The position numbers and the translations under genes are program-made. From NCBI GenBank assembly GCA_037043455.1, contig JAWPHD010000226.1:186001-250000 (forward strand): DNA of 64,000 nucleotides, given 5' to 3'. Source of the DNA: Cyrtodaria siliqua. Lineage: Eukaryota > Mollusca > Bivalvia > Adapedonta > Hiatellidae. The notes under the pieces are model-generated. The model did not search any database, was not told the origin of the DNA, and saw nothing but the letters and a program-made list of their open reading frames with translations. The stretch's first letter is position 1. Every line of letters begins with the position of its first letter. Of this stretch, positions 1-11,117 are shown piece by piece.

Positions 1-180
1 CTTGACTCCAGGGATTCCCATTCGATGTGCTCCAGCATAGATGACACTGCTCGTGTTTATTTAGCGGTTGGTGATGTACCGTGCCGCCCGACGCTGGACC
101 ATCTCTACCTTCTTGACGTGCTCTTGGATGTGAGGGAACAGTACTCTAGGTTGGGTCTTATTAGGGAGACGTATGCCGAG

Positions 181-211
181 ACGAGAGAGAGAGAGATAGA
201 GAGAGAGAGAT
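181..211. repeat. GA-rich microsatellite
   Basis: Near-pure GA dinucleotides with GATA interruptions. The matching tract in copy B is at about 2230-2260 and has a different pattern of GATA interruptions. Confidence 0.9.
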
Positions 212-339
212 GCTTCCTCTTTGATGCTTAAGATTTCTTCTAATGAGTTGCGCAAGCCTTATTGCAAATATTCGAGATATATAGATCTTCCATTGCGGGT
301 CAGAGGTGATAGTTGACTCCGAGGTATTTGACATATTTG

Positions 340-615
340 ACTCGTTCGATGTTGTGGTCGTGGATTGGCCGATTAACTCGTTCAAGGTTATGGCCGTGGA
401 TTGGCCGATATGTCTCTTTCGAGGTTGTGGCCGTGGATTGGCCGATATGACTCATTCAAGGTTGTCGCCGTGGATTGCCCGTTATGACTCGTTCGAGGTT
501 GTGGCCGTGTATTGGCCCAATTGACTCGTTCATGGTTATGGCCGTGGATTAGCCGATATAGCTCGTTCGAGGTTGTGGCCGTGGATTTACCGATTTGATT
601 CGTTCGAGGTTGTGT
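340..615. repeat. Minisatellite, unit about 36 bp
   Basis: Degenerate direct repeats built on GACTCGTTCGAGGTTG followed by TGGCCGTGGATTGGCC, about seven to eight copies. The units vary by point changes. No coding role is suggested. Confidence 0.85.
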
Positions 616-856
616 TAACACTAAATAAACATTACGTAATAACTAGTGCATGCACAAACTCATCAAGCGTTAAATAACAAGTCGAAATATGGTTGTTTTG
701 AGGCGGAATATTAGTTTCATATTGATAACATATAATATAACATCAGGCAATGTTAATTTACACGTGCGACAAGATGGACTATATATTTATTGATTCATCT
801 TGAGTTGCGTTCAGATAGGTTGTTATTTTGCCTCTTAATAAATGGTAGTTAGTATA

Positions 857-926
857 CCTTTTAGCTCAGTGGATAGAGCATCTGACTTGAAATCAGAACG
901 TCGTGTGTTCGAGTCCCGAAAAAGGC
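857..926 (+). pseudogene. tRNA-like sequence, anticodon loop CTTGAAA (UGA)
   Basis: A good internal promoter A box (TAGCTCAGTGG) and a near-consensus B box (GTTCGAGTCC) are present. The acceptor arms CCTTTTA and AAAAAGG pair at six of seven positions. The anticodon stem TCTGA/TCAGA is perfect, giving anticodon UGA. A UGA anticodon would read serine, but there is no long variable arm as serine tRNAs have, and the T stem pairs poorly. It is therefore more likely a tRNA pseudogene or the head of a tRNA-derived element than a working tRNA. Confidence 0.6.
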
Positions 927-1042
927 AACTTCTTTCTTCTGTAAATCATAATGTTACCTGTGTACGGGTACGATGTGCACTTGTCGATGTCTATACAAAT
1001 GATTTATGCGTTAAATGTGCTGGCTTAAATACCCGATTTCGA

Positions 1043-2048
1043 TATTGTAATTTATTAGTTAGGAGAATCATATGCCATGTATATTGCCACTGAGTGAACA
1101 TGTCTAAGCCTTCTTGAAGGATTTTTACATATATGACTGTGATTTAATGACGAGATAGACTATGGTATAGTCAGATGAAACTCGGACTATGGCTCTAATT
1201 GATGTCTATATACGAGGTCAGCCTGCACGTTTCTCGTTTCCTCGTCGCCTATATCCATCCTTAGGATGTGTAGATGAAAACGACGGTTAAGACGTTTTCT
1301 AATCTAGGGTCTGACCCTTGGAGCCAGAGGTCAAGGTCTAAATGTCAAATGCAACAACATGAACATTAAATCCGCGATTTTCAATAGTTTTAATTAATGA
1401 CATTTCTTACATGCTACAAGTAATGATACTCTCATACAAGATTGAACGTTTTTTTTGCAATTTGATGTTTGAATCCTTCTTTCTTGGAGACGATCGAGAC
1501 TTATGGTCAGTGGGTCAACATGCATTTTTAGCTCTATGGCTTATGCCATGGTCTATTGTCCGTCGTCCGTAAACTTGTTGGTTGTGGACATTCTAGCACC
1601 TTCATTTTGCATCTGATCTTTACCAAACTTATACAGCAGTTATATATCCATTAGAACTCGGACGAGTTCTTGAATCAGCCAGATTCGACATCTTATAGCT
1701 GGGTTATCTGCCCTTGAATTGGCAAAATGCATGATTTTGCCTTGTGGGCACTCTAGTCCCTCCATTTGTCATGTGCCTTCATAATTGGAGTTCACCCAAC
1801 CAGCATAGCACCGATAATCACTAGAAACTAACTCCTATTTGTAAGATCTCAGCCACAGTGGCTGGTAGACTATTCCAACGACAAACTGTTCTTGTGGGGG
1901 AAATGACAGTCGCTTGTAGAAGATAACTGTTTAAATTTCAGTCATTCGATCTGTTGCGAGATGATGCACGTGTCAAGAACTCGGATGTTGGTATGTCCAT
2001 TAGACCGTGAATAATCTTAAAGAGCATGGTGAGTTGGCTCTGTGTACG
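1043..2048. repeat. Spacer between duplicated segments with interspersed-repeat fragments
   Basis: No gene is visible. From about 1500 to 1860 it carries minus-oriented fragments of the ~165-bp 'GTGGGCACTCTAG ... GCCAGATTCGA' repeat also seen at 6520-7690 and 39190-39970. About 1290-1340 resembles the 'AGGGTCTGACCC' repeat at 14540-14960. Confidence 0.6.
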
Positions 2049-2330
2049 CCTTGACTCCAGGGATTCCCATTCGATGTGCTCCAGCATAGATGACACTGCT
2101 CGTGTTTATTTAGCGGTTGGTGATGAACCGTGCCGCCCGACGCTGGACCATCTCTACCTTCTTGACGTGCTCTTGGGTGTGAGGGAACAGTACTCTAGGT
2201 TGGGTCTTATTAGGGAGACGTATGTCGAGACGAGAGAGAGAGATAGAGAGAGATAGAGATGCTTCCTCTTTGATGCTTAAGATTTCTTCTAATGAGTTGC
2301 GCAAGCCTTATTGCAAATATTCGAGATATA

Positions 2331-2590
2331 TAGATCTTCCATTGCGGTTCAGAGGTGATAGTTGACTCCGAGGTATTTGACATATTTGACTCGTTCGATG
2401 TTGTGGTCGTGGATTGGCCGATTAACTCGTTCAAGGTTATGGCCGTGGATTGACCGATATAGATCTTCCATTGCGGGTCAGAGGTGATAGTTGACTCCGA
2501 GGTATTTGACATATTTGACTCGTTCGATGTTGTGGTCGTGGATTGGCCGATTAACTCGTTCAAGGTTATGGCCGTGGATTGGCCGATATG
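2331..2590. repeat. 130-bp tandem duplication inside copy B
   Basis: The block beginning AGATCTTCCATTGCGG occurs at about 2331 and again at 2461, each running through TTGACTCCGAGG and the first two minisatellite units. Copy A has this block once. Confidence 0.85.
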
Positions 2591-3036
2591 TCTCTTTCGA
2601 GGTTGTGGCCGTGGATTGGCCGATATGACTCATTCAAGGTTGTCGCCGTGGATTGCCCGTTATGACTCGTTCGAGGTTGTGGCCGTGTATTGGCCCAATT
2701 GACTCGTTCATGGTTATGGCCGTGGATTAGCCGATATAGCTCGTTCGAGGTTGTGGCCGTGGATTTACCGATTTGATTCGTTCGAGGTTGTGTTAACACT
2801 AAATAAACATTACGTAATAACTAGTGCATGCACAAACTCATCAAGCGTTAAATAACAAGTCGAAATATGGTTGTTTTGAGGCGGAATATTAGTTTCATAT
2901 TGATAACATATAATATTACATCAGGCAATGTTAATTTACACGTGCGACAAGATGGACTATATATTTATTGATGCATCTTGAGTTGCGTTCAGATAGGTTA
3001 AGTTATTTTGCCTCTTAATAAATGGTAGTTAGTATA

Positions 3037-3106
3037 CCTTTTAGCTCAGTGGATAGAGCATCTGACTTGAAATCAGAACGTCGTGTGTTCGAGTCCCGAA
3101 AAAGGC
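3037..3106 (+). pseudogene. tRNA-like sequence, second copy (UGA anticodon)
   Basis: Identical in its core to 857-926: same A and B boxes, same anticodon loop and same acceptor mismatch. The duplication carried it, so the two copies do not give independent evidence of function. Probably a pseudogene or SINE head. Confidence 0.6.
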
Positions 3107-3308
3107 AACTTCTTTCTTCTTCTGTAAATCATAATGTTACCTGTGTACGGGTACGATGTGCACTTGTCGATGTCTATACAAATGATTTATGCGTTAAATT
3201 TGCTGGCTTAAATACCCGATTTCGACATGAGCTGATGAACATGAAGTTACAAATAAAGACGCGCCTACAAAGAAGAAATCGATTGATATAGAGACTCTGT
3301 AGCTTTAA

Positions 3309-3654
3309 AGGGAGTACATCAGGCTTTCCAATGGATCTAGGGGTCCGACTTAAAATTGACAAATAATAATATTTTCTATTTTAAAGCGCCTAAACATAAT
3401 GAATGATCCTAAAAATGACCCCTTAGTTACAAGGAAATTCATTCTGTATAGTAATACGTGCTATCCTGGGTTACGCACCAGGGTTAATTTCAGCATGTTA
3501 TGCCCGATTCCGTCCTAGCTATATGGTGTATTCGAAGTTTAAACCTTAACAATATGGTTCGAACATCATATTTTGATGGATATAAGTGTTTTATCATGAA
3601 TTGGAACATTTTTATAATTTAAGATATTTCTAGAAAAATCCTGATGTACTCCCT
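3309..3654. mobile_element. TTAA-flanked MITE (346 bp)
   Basis: Terminal inverted repeats AGGGAGTACATCAGG and CCTGATGTACTCCCT bound the element exactly. TTAA lies directly outside both ends (3305-3308 and 3655-3658). It has no coding capacity. TTAA duplications are made by piggyBac and Kolobok transposases; the termini do not settle which. Confidence 0.85.
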
Positions 3655-3779
3655 TTAAGATCTCTTATAAATGTAAAACACATACTGTAGTGTTCTCTGG
3701 ACTGCTTTTACCTTTTACACAATGTAATAAAAAACACCAGCGTTCTGTAGGTTTTTCTAAGCCATTTTTAGTTCTACTG

Positions 3780-4336
3780 ATCAGCAGAGCTTGTGCCGTG
3801 GTGCGGTGTCCGTCGTTCGTCCGTCTGTAAACATTTTTTTGCAGCGACTACTCCTCTGAAACTACTGGATGGATTTTCATGAAACTTTACAGGAATGTTG
3901 CCCATGTCTAGTTGATTCTAGCAAAACTTCACGTTGATGTGAAATCTAAGATGGCCGCCAAAGCTAAAGATAGGTTTTTAAAAAACAAGTTTGTAGCGAC
4001 TACCTCTTGAAAACTATAAGTGATATTGATATGGGACTTTTTCTAAACTGTTCAGCATGACAAGATGTTGGTCCGAGTCGAAAATCGTTTTGATTCAAGG
4101 TTAAACATGGCTGCTAGCGGCCATTTTTGTTTACATAGTTATATAGTAAAAACTTATAGCGACTACTCCTCTGAAACTACTTGACAGATTGTCATGAAAC
4201 TTCATAGGAACGTTGCTCTTGATGTCGAATTGATCCTAGCAAAAAAATAAGGTCAGCCGAAAATGTCACTTCACAGGAATGCTGATCTAGCGGCGAAAAC
4301 CTATCAGTAGAGCTTCAAGGTCATTGACCTCTTGTT
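3780..4336 (-). mobile_element. Interspersed 'AGTCGCTAC / AAGATGGCC' element, minus copy
   Basis: Reads in reverse from GATCAGCAGAGCTTGTGCCG to CAGTAGAGCTTCAAGGTCA and TGACCTCTTGT, which is the complement of the ends of the plus copies at 22867-23706 and 33587-34514. Short complementary GCTCTACTGAT/ATCAGTAGAGC motifs lie near the two ends. No coding capacity. Confidence 0.75.
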
Positions 4337-4609
4337 GTATATAGCCCCAGTAATAGGTACAATTATAACGTACAGATTCCTCATATTTGGCTTCATCTTT
4401 TTACATTCCCCTCCCCCAGCCAAAACAAAAAAAGATGATTAAACAAGAGTTTCATTACCCTGAAACACTCTCCTGAAGATCTGAACAGCTACACCTTGGA
4501 CAATTATCCTAATATTTTATATGTTTGTCATTATTTGAACAAGCTGTGTTTGTTAATCACTAAACAATACACGTTTTTGTCAGAGTAAAAACATTTTATT
4601 TTAAATATT

Positions 4610-6125
4610 TCTCAAACGAAAATCATTTTGGTAACAATCCTTCAAGAAGTGTCAGAGGAGTAGTTGACACAAGTTTTCCATATGTAACCTGTGTAAACAA
4701 AAATAGCTGTTGGTGGCCATGTTTGTCGTTAAATCAAAAAAATATATATGCAGCAGTCGCCAAAAAAATGTTTACTTTAAAAAACTTGTTTGTACCTGTG
4801 GTGGCCATCTTAAAGTTTCGACCGACTTGATTTTTACTTAGGACCATCTAGACATTAAGAACAACATTCCTATAAAGTTTCATGAAAATCAATTAAGTAG
4901 TTTCACGAGTAGTCGCCACAAGTTTTTCCTATATATAACTATACAATAAAGATGTCCGTTGGCGGCCATATTAGATGTTGAATGATTTTGTTTATGACCA
5001 ACTACATGTCATGCCAATCAATTTGGTAAAGGTTCCGAATTAATAACCCTTATGGTTTTTGAGAAGTAGTCACCATAACATTGTATCTTTAAAATCTATT
5101 TTTAGCTATGGCAGCCATCTTGAAATGTCGGCCAATCTGATTTTTACTTTAGAACAACAAGACATCAAGAGCAGTTTCATGAAAATCAATCAAGTAGTTT
5201 CAGAAGAGTAGTCGCCACAAGTTTTTCCTATACAACTCTTAACAAAGATGGCCATTGGCGGCTATGCTTGACATTGAATCAAAATGAACTTAGTTTAGAA
5301 CCAACTATATGTCATTCCAATCATTTTGGTATAGGTTCAAAATCAATACCACTTGTGGTTTTTGCGAAAATAGCCACACAATTCTAATTTTAATTATTTT
5401 TTTTAGGTATGGTGGCCATCTTAAACTTCCTGCGTACCTGATTTTTACTTAGGATCAACTAGACATCAAGAGCAATATTCATGTATTTTCATTAAAATCC
5501 ATCAAGTAGTCTCACGAGAAGTCCCACAAATCCGCTAGAGGCCATGTTTGATATCGAATCAAAATTAATTGTGTGTAGGATCAACAATATCTCATGACAG
5601 TCAATTTGGTAAAGGTTCCAAATCAATACCCTTGTGGATTGTGAGAAGTACTCGTCACAGTCATATTTTTAAAAATCATTTTTAGCTATGGTTTTTCTTA
5701 GGACTAACCTAACTAGACATCAAGAGCAACATTCCTAAATCCATTAAGTCGTTTTTGAGGAGTAGTCGCCATAAGATATTCCTGTATAACTCTATGTAAG
5801 CAAAATTGTCCACTGGTGGCCATGTTTGATGTCGAATCAAAATGACCTTTTCATCAAGGACCAACATAAGGTCATGCTGATCATTTCAGTAACGGTCCCA
5901 TATCAATATCATTTGTAGTTTCAGAGGAGTAGTCGCTATAAAAACTTCTTTCTTAAACATCTATTTTTAGCTTTGGTGGCCATCTTGGATTTCACATCAA
6001 CCTGAATTTCAAGGTTTCATGAAAATCTATTTAATAGTTTTAGACGAGTAGTCGCCATAAAAAATATTTTATGGACGGATGGACGGACGACTCTGCACCA
6101 TGACATAAACTCTGCTGATCTGTGA
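4610..6125 (+). mobile_element. Interspersed 'AAGATGGCC' element with internal tandem units
   Basis: Roughly five degenerate units of about 280-300 bp, each with 'TTCATGAAAATC', 'GTAGTCGCCACAAG' and 'GGCCATGTTTG'-like blocks, ending near CTCTGCTGATC. Same family as 3780-4336, opposite orientation. The 5' end is not clear. Confidence 0.7.
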
Positions 6126-6394
6126 TTGGACACACATGAACACAACATCTTAATGTTTATCGCCGTGCAAACGCTTTCAGTTGAACACTGGAACAGGAAA
6201 GTTGATATTCTCTGTTAGACATCCTGTTGAGCAATGGGCGCTACTAAAAACCGTCATAAAAGGTGATACTGTAAGCCGTTCAAAGCAATCAGCAGTGAAC
6301 AGCAGTGAACAGCAGTCCAAATGTCATGTTTTTTAAAAGTAAATTATACAAATTATACGTAACAATTAGGTGATTTTCTTTTCTTTTTTCTTTT

Positions 6395-6515
6395 AGGGCA
6401 TTGTTCCCTAGATCCCTAAAAGTAGGCCTTTGATCCTTAGATCCCTTAAAGTAATTGCCAATGTTCCCCAGATCCCTAAAAACAAATGGCCATGTTCCCC
6501 AGATCCCCAACATAT
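6395..6515. repeat. Short minisatellite 'GTTCCCCAGATCCCTAAA'
   Basis: Three to four degenerate copies of a unit of about 36 bp. The minus-strand open frame across it is a by-product of the repeat. Confidence 0.7.
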
Positions 6516-6519
6516 ATCC

Positions 6520-7690
6520 ATAAGATATCGAACGAGTTCTTGAACCAGCCAGATTCGATCGCTAATAGCCGAGTTATCTGCCCTTGAATTGACAAAAATG
6601 CATAATTTTGCCTTGTGGGCACTCTAGTACCTCCATTTGTCACGTGATCTTAACCAAATTTACAGAGTAGTTATACATCCATGAGATCTCGGACGTGTTC
6701 TTGAACCAGCCAGATTCGATCGCTAATAGTGGTTATATCTGCTCTTAAATTCACAAAAATGCATAATTTTGCCTTGTGGGCACTCTAGCCTTTACACCGT
6801 CATCTGATTTTAAATAAGTTATCCCGCCAACAACAGCCACATTTTATAAAATATGTATACCATTTCTAAACCTACCGACGACAAGGTATAACAACATATT
6901 TTTAGAATCCAAACACTATATAAACGGCTTTAACCAGCCAGACTAAACCCCCAAACTCAGCTATGGAATGTCGAATTAAAGAGTTACCAACTCATAATTA
7001 ATTTTACGCATATTCAATCACGGTCATTTTAAGAACCCGTTAATCTTTACTTTTTAATTGGCACATATACATTATTATATGACCTGAACACCCGGATAGA
7101 GTTATTATGATCAACGTTTTTGTAGTGTAATTTTGCCTTTATTTGGCGGGATAGCTACTTCAACCGAACTTGATTAGTAGTTATATGTCCATAAGATCTT
7201 GGGACGAGTTCTTGAACTAGCCAGATTTTACTGCTAAAAGCGAAGTTATCTGCCCTTGATTTGGTAAAAATGCATAACGTTGTCTTGTGGGCACTCTAGC
7301 TCGTCCATTTGTCATCCGATCTTAACCAAACTTTCACAGTAGTTATATTCACATAATGCTTGAACCTGCAAGATTCGATAGTGGAGTTACCTTCCCTTGA
7401 ATTGGCAAAATGTATAATTTTGCATTGTGGGCACTCTAGAAACTTCGTTTATTATTTGACCTTTACCAAACTTTAGTGTGTTTGTGTCAATGAAATCTCA
7501 GACAAGTTAAAAAATCTACCAGATCAGATTATTAACACCAGATTAATGGTCCTTGCTTTGCTGAATAATGCCATATTCTACCTTGTGAACATTCTAGCAC
7601 CTTCACAACAAGCCAGATCGGATTAGTAACACTGGAGTTATGGTCCTTGTTTTGCTGAAAAATGCCTTGTGAACACTCTAGCACCTTAGA
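6520..7690 (-). repeat. Minus-oriented ~165-bp interspersed repeat units
   Basis: Units with GAGTTCTTGAACCAGCCAG, GCATAATTTTGCCTTGTGG and CACTCTAG recur at about 6520, 6680, 7160, 7330 and 7540. The same sequence occurs forward at 39190-39420. A MITE interrupts the run at 6822-7151. Confidence 0.75.
6822..7151. mobile_element. TA-flanked MITE (330 bp)
   Basis: Short inverted termini TCCCGCCAA and TTGGCGGGA with TA outside each end (6820-6821 and 7152-7153), inserted in the 165-bp repeat. The TA duplication fits Tc1/mariner-type transposition. Only nine terminal bases match perfectly, followed by weaker matching. Confidence 0.7.
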
Positions 7691-7888
7691 GGAGCGCTGT
7701 AGTCTAGCGGTGGAGCGTTGGACCCATGATCCAAAAGTCGTGGGTTCGATTCCCGTCATTGCCATATGCGTTGTGTCCCTGAGCAACACACTTTATCTGC
7801 ATTGCTTAGTACTGGTTCTACCCAGGAAGACATCGAGAGTGATTCAAATAAGTTCATAGAGCTTTCGTTACAATCGATGTAAAATAAA
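7687..7888 (+). mobile_element. tRNA-derived SINE
   Basis: The head (7687-7765) has a clear A box (TAGTCTAGCGG), a perfect B box (GGTTCGATTCC) and an anticodon loop CCCATGA. The body follows with TGTCCCTGAGCAACACACTT and TATCTGCATTGCTTAGT, a central motif seen in widespread animal SINEs, and it ends near AAAATAAATG. It is inserted within interspersed repeats. Assignment to a named SINE family is not certain. Confidence 0.75.
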
Positions 7889-7904
7889 TGTTTAAACTTA
7901 GCAC

Positions 7905-8560
7905 CTTAGTATAAAATGCTTATATCTTTTAAACCGCTTGGATGATTTTGTCCAAACTTCACATGGATGTTGCTGAGGACTGCTTACAAATTTGTAAAAT
8001 AAATAGGTCAACGCGACTTCCAAGATGGTCGTCATTACCGACAAATGTTTGTATCTTTTAAACCACTTGGATAATTAAGACCAAAGTTTACAATGATGAT
8101 GCTATTAAAGGTGTATTGATTTCGAGTTTTGTGAAAATTAGGTAATGGCCGCTGCTACCATTAAAATAATAAATAATACTTATAGCTTTTAAAATCGCTT
8201 GGATGAATTTGACCAAACTTCACATTGTTGATGCTGATGTCAATAGCTTTCATGTTTATAAAACAAATAGGTCAATGTGACAGCCAGGATGACCACCATT
8301 AAAGATGGCCGCTGCTACCGTAAAATGCTTATATCTTTTAAACTGTTCGGATGATTTTGACATGGATGATTTGACATCTTTACATGGATGATTCCGAGGT
8401 CTATGGCTTTCGAATTTGTAAATATTAGGTCAATGCGACATCCAAGATGGCCGTCGTTACTATAAAATGATTATATTTTAAACCGTATGGATGATTTTGA
8501 CCAAACTTCACATGGATTATGCTAAAGTCTATAGCTTTCAAATTTATAAAGAAACAAAAG
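7905..8560. repeat. Interspersed repeat 'AAAATGCTTATATCTTTTAAACC'
   Basis: About five degenerate units of 110-130 bp, each with 'GGATGATTTTGACCAAACTTC' followed by 'CCAAGATGGCCG'. The family continues at 11470-12400, where a MITE splits it. No coding capacity. Confidence 0.75.
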
Positions 8561-9300
8561 AGTGCACGCAACATGGTGTCTCACCTAAAGCGACAAGTCC
8601 ATCAAACACGTTTCAAGTGAGCTTCATCTTGATAAAATCGAGGGTGTTATATGCCTATCAAGTGCATCAATTGATTATGACAGCAATCCCCAGAAAGTTA
8701 CACAGTTACAGTATAGCATGTAAATTAAAGGTAAAATTTATATTCGGGGGTGGGGGTTCATAATTAAGTCAACACACATGATCTACTGTAGATTATATGC
8801 TTTACTACCAAGCTGCTATAAAAGATAGTGTTGTTCCGATTGATTCCCAACACTAATGAGAGATGCTAAACAGAGACTGACCCAGTGATGGGCTGTGTAT
8901 ACATTTATATAAGGCACAGGCATGCATGCACATCAAGTTACAGCCTTCTCATATTAGAAGTTGTTCAGTCATGAATGTTTCCCACTTAACAATTATAAAT
9001 GTGAAGAATTCCATTGATAAGCAGAGCTGAATTTCAGTAATAAATAGCCACATGCTGTAACAATAAACACATGCTGTTTATCTAAAGTTCATGGCAACAG
9101 TTTCAGACAGAACCAATTACACACCAATTACTTCCAATTTTAATCTGGCCATGTTTTTGAAACACTCCCATATCTAGTTATATAATGTGTATTATATGTC
9201 TATCTCAACGTCAGATGCATTCTCGTAGACAAAAACTCTTTTCAATTTAATTAAATATAAAAAATTTTTTTTTTACTGCTGTTGAAATCATCTTATTTGT
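8561..9300. other. No gene seen
   Basis: AT-rich DNA. The only recognisable item is a 30-bp transposon-end remnant at 8826-8855. Confidence 0.5.
8826..8855. mobile_element. Fused terminal repeats of a hAT-like element
   Basis: TAGTGTTGTTCCGAT is followed at once by TGATTCCCAACACTA. These are the two ends of the element at 28864-29271 with the interior missing. Confidence 0.6.
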
Positions 9301-9301
9301 A

Positions 9302-9414
9302 TACTGATAAGTTTAGTCAGTCTCATTACTGAAATTATTCAGTACCGGTAATGAGACCGACTAAACCATGGATTTATATGTACACATATAAATCCATGAC
9401 TAAACTTATCAGTA
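9302..9414. repeat. Compound palindrome (nested inverted repeats)
   Basis: A perfect 18-bp outer inverted repeat (9302-9319 with 9397-9414) encloses an imperfect 20-bp repeat (9311-9330 with 9347-9366, 18 matches) and a perfect 15-bp repeat with a 2-base centre (9367-9381 with 9384-9398). TTAA and AGGGACACTG follow directly, which resembles the start of a TTAA-type MITE. Confidence 0.85.
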
Positions 9415-9718
9415 TTAAAGGGACACTGTCCATAAATAAAAATTATTAATCTGATTGATTATCTCCCCACCCCAAGTGTCATTGAAACAGTTAAATATTG
9501 CAGAAGGAACTCTAATTTGTGAATGGATAGTTACAGCTTCCGTAACTAGGTTAACACAACAGTCCTGTATTAATGAAAAAATTCCTTTCTTTGAATTTGG
9601 ACCATTCCATTTATGATACAAAGGGTTGTTTGGGGAAATGACTGATGAGCAGCCAGACAGTGTAAACAGTGTAAACCCTGGTCACTGCTGGCTGATCTGG
9701 GTTTACACTGGATACAAA

Positions 9719-10510
9719 GTATATTGTAGTACTGCTTAGCAGGACAGGGTTAAAGTTAAAACAGACACCTCAGTCTGATATACTAAGGCATGCTATTTGT
9801 TAACATGCCCTACAAGTGAGTTTTAAAATAATAAAAAGATAAAATAATAATAGTATATAATTATATGATTTTTAAATATGTTTAACAATAACTGTTGCTT
9901 GTATCAAAGTTCATTAGGCCAAATAAAATAATAGGTGTTGTTACGGTTTCCCGACCGACCCTGTTTTTAGGTGCTGACCCTAAACATTTTATGACCCCTC
10001 AAAACAAAAAAAGTTTGGCATTTTATGTTTTCTTCTTTTTTTCTCTATCAGTTCTGTATCTGATGATATCTACAAATATAATAGTTAACTTTATTTATTT
10101 ATTGGGTATAAAAGTATAGTGCAAAAAAAAAGACAATATAAAATAAAATATTGTAATAGGAACCACACACATAATTTTATTTCGCCTTATCTGGCAGTCG
10201 TTACAATGGTAATTACATGTGACAGTTTAATCATTATGTTAATTAGATAAACTTTTACTGGAGTATCGAATCACATGCCCTATAATTGCCGCAATTACCA
10301 TGTCAACTTATCAGTTCACAAAATGACATTTTAATCTAAGGGTGTCGGAGAAATGTACAGTGTATTTCAGTAGCATTTTTACATAAAAATAGACAATACG
10401 TGCTACTTCAAATGATTTCAATAAATATTATCTTTATTTCGTTAATGCAGTATATATAAACAAATAAAATGTAGTGAACATTTTAGAACAAAGCATATCA
10501 TTCATAAATC
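9719..10510. other. No gene seen
   Basis: AT-rich DNA with oligo-A and oligo-T runs. No recognisable gene or bounded element. Confidence 0.5.
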
Positions 10511-10609
10511 AAAGATCTTGGGACGAGTTCTTGACCCAGGGGCAAGTCTTCCGGTCTGTTCAGTGGCTGGAAGTTGTAAAAACAACAGTTGGTGGCTGAA
10601 ATTTACTGG

Positions 10610-11117
10610 AACTTAGAACAAATTGACCACTGAGGTTATATATGAAATTTGACACTCTACTCTATTTGGACAAGTTCTAAGAAATTAACACACATTTTAA
10701 CACAGTTTTTGAAGACGGAGATCTATTTAAGAGACCACTGACCTTGACACAGGGTCAGTTGGAGGTTGAAAATCACTGGAATATGAAGGACAATGAGAAG
10801 GAGGTTATATTTGAAATTTGAACACTCTACTCCAAAGAACAAACAAGTTATAAGAATTTAACGCACTTTAACACATTTTTTTTGGAGACTGTACATTTAT
10901 TTAAGAGACCACTGACCTTGACACAGGGTCAGTTGGAGGTTGAAAATCACTGGAATACGAAGGACAATGACAAGGAGGTTATATATGAAATTTGAACACT
11001 CTACTCCAAAGTTATAAGAAGTTGAATGCAAACCTTAACACAAACCTTAACGCAAACCTTAACCAAAATCTTAACGATAACATATTGCATTGTAATTTCT
11101 TGTCCTTGGGAGAAGAA
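10610..11117 (+). repeat. Tandem repeat of about 180 bp
   Basis: Units with GAGGTTATATATGAAATTTG, CACTCTACTCC and CCACTGACCTTGACACAGGG recur at about 10630, 10800 and 10976. A 12-bp AACCTTAAC-type minisatellite sits at about 11030-11080. Confidence 0.75.

Larger units (their letters stand above)
1..1042. repeat. Duplicated segment, copy A (cut by window start)
   Basis: This stretch is nearly identical to 2049-3225. It contains, in order, a GA-rich tract, a ~36-bp minisatellite, an AT-rich spacer and a tRNA-like sequence. Similarity stops just after the shared CCCGATTTCGA. The left edge is outside the window because copy B extends with the same sequence from its first base. Short open frames here are shadows of the repeats. 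Confidence 0.9.
2049..3225. repeat. Duplicated segment, copy B
   Basis: Direct repeat of 1-1042, displaced by about 2.05 kb at its left end and 2.18 kb at its right end. The difference comes mainly from an extra tandem duplication of about 130 bp at 2331-2590 that copy A lacks. Few point differences separate the copies, so the duplication is fairly recent. Confidence 0.9.

Noticed and set aside
306..524. 72-codon frame repeated at 2484
   Set aside because: It crosses a ~36-bp minisatellite and is carried by the segment duplication. The minus strand is equally open, as expected of a repeat whose period is a multiple of three.
11030..11080. Telomere-like CTTAAC repeats
   Set aside because: The unit is about 12 bases and degenerate (AACCTTAACACA). 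It is not TTAGGG and lies within an interspersed repeat.
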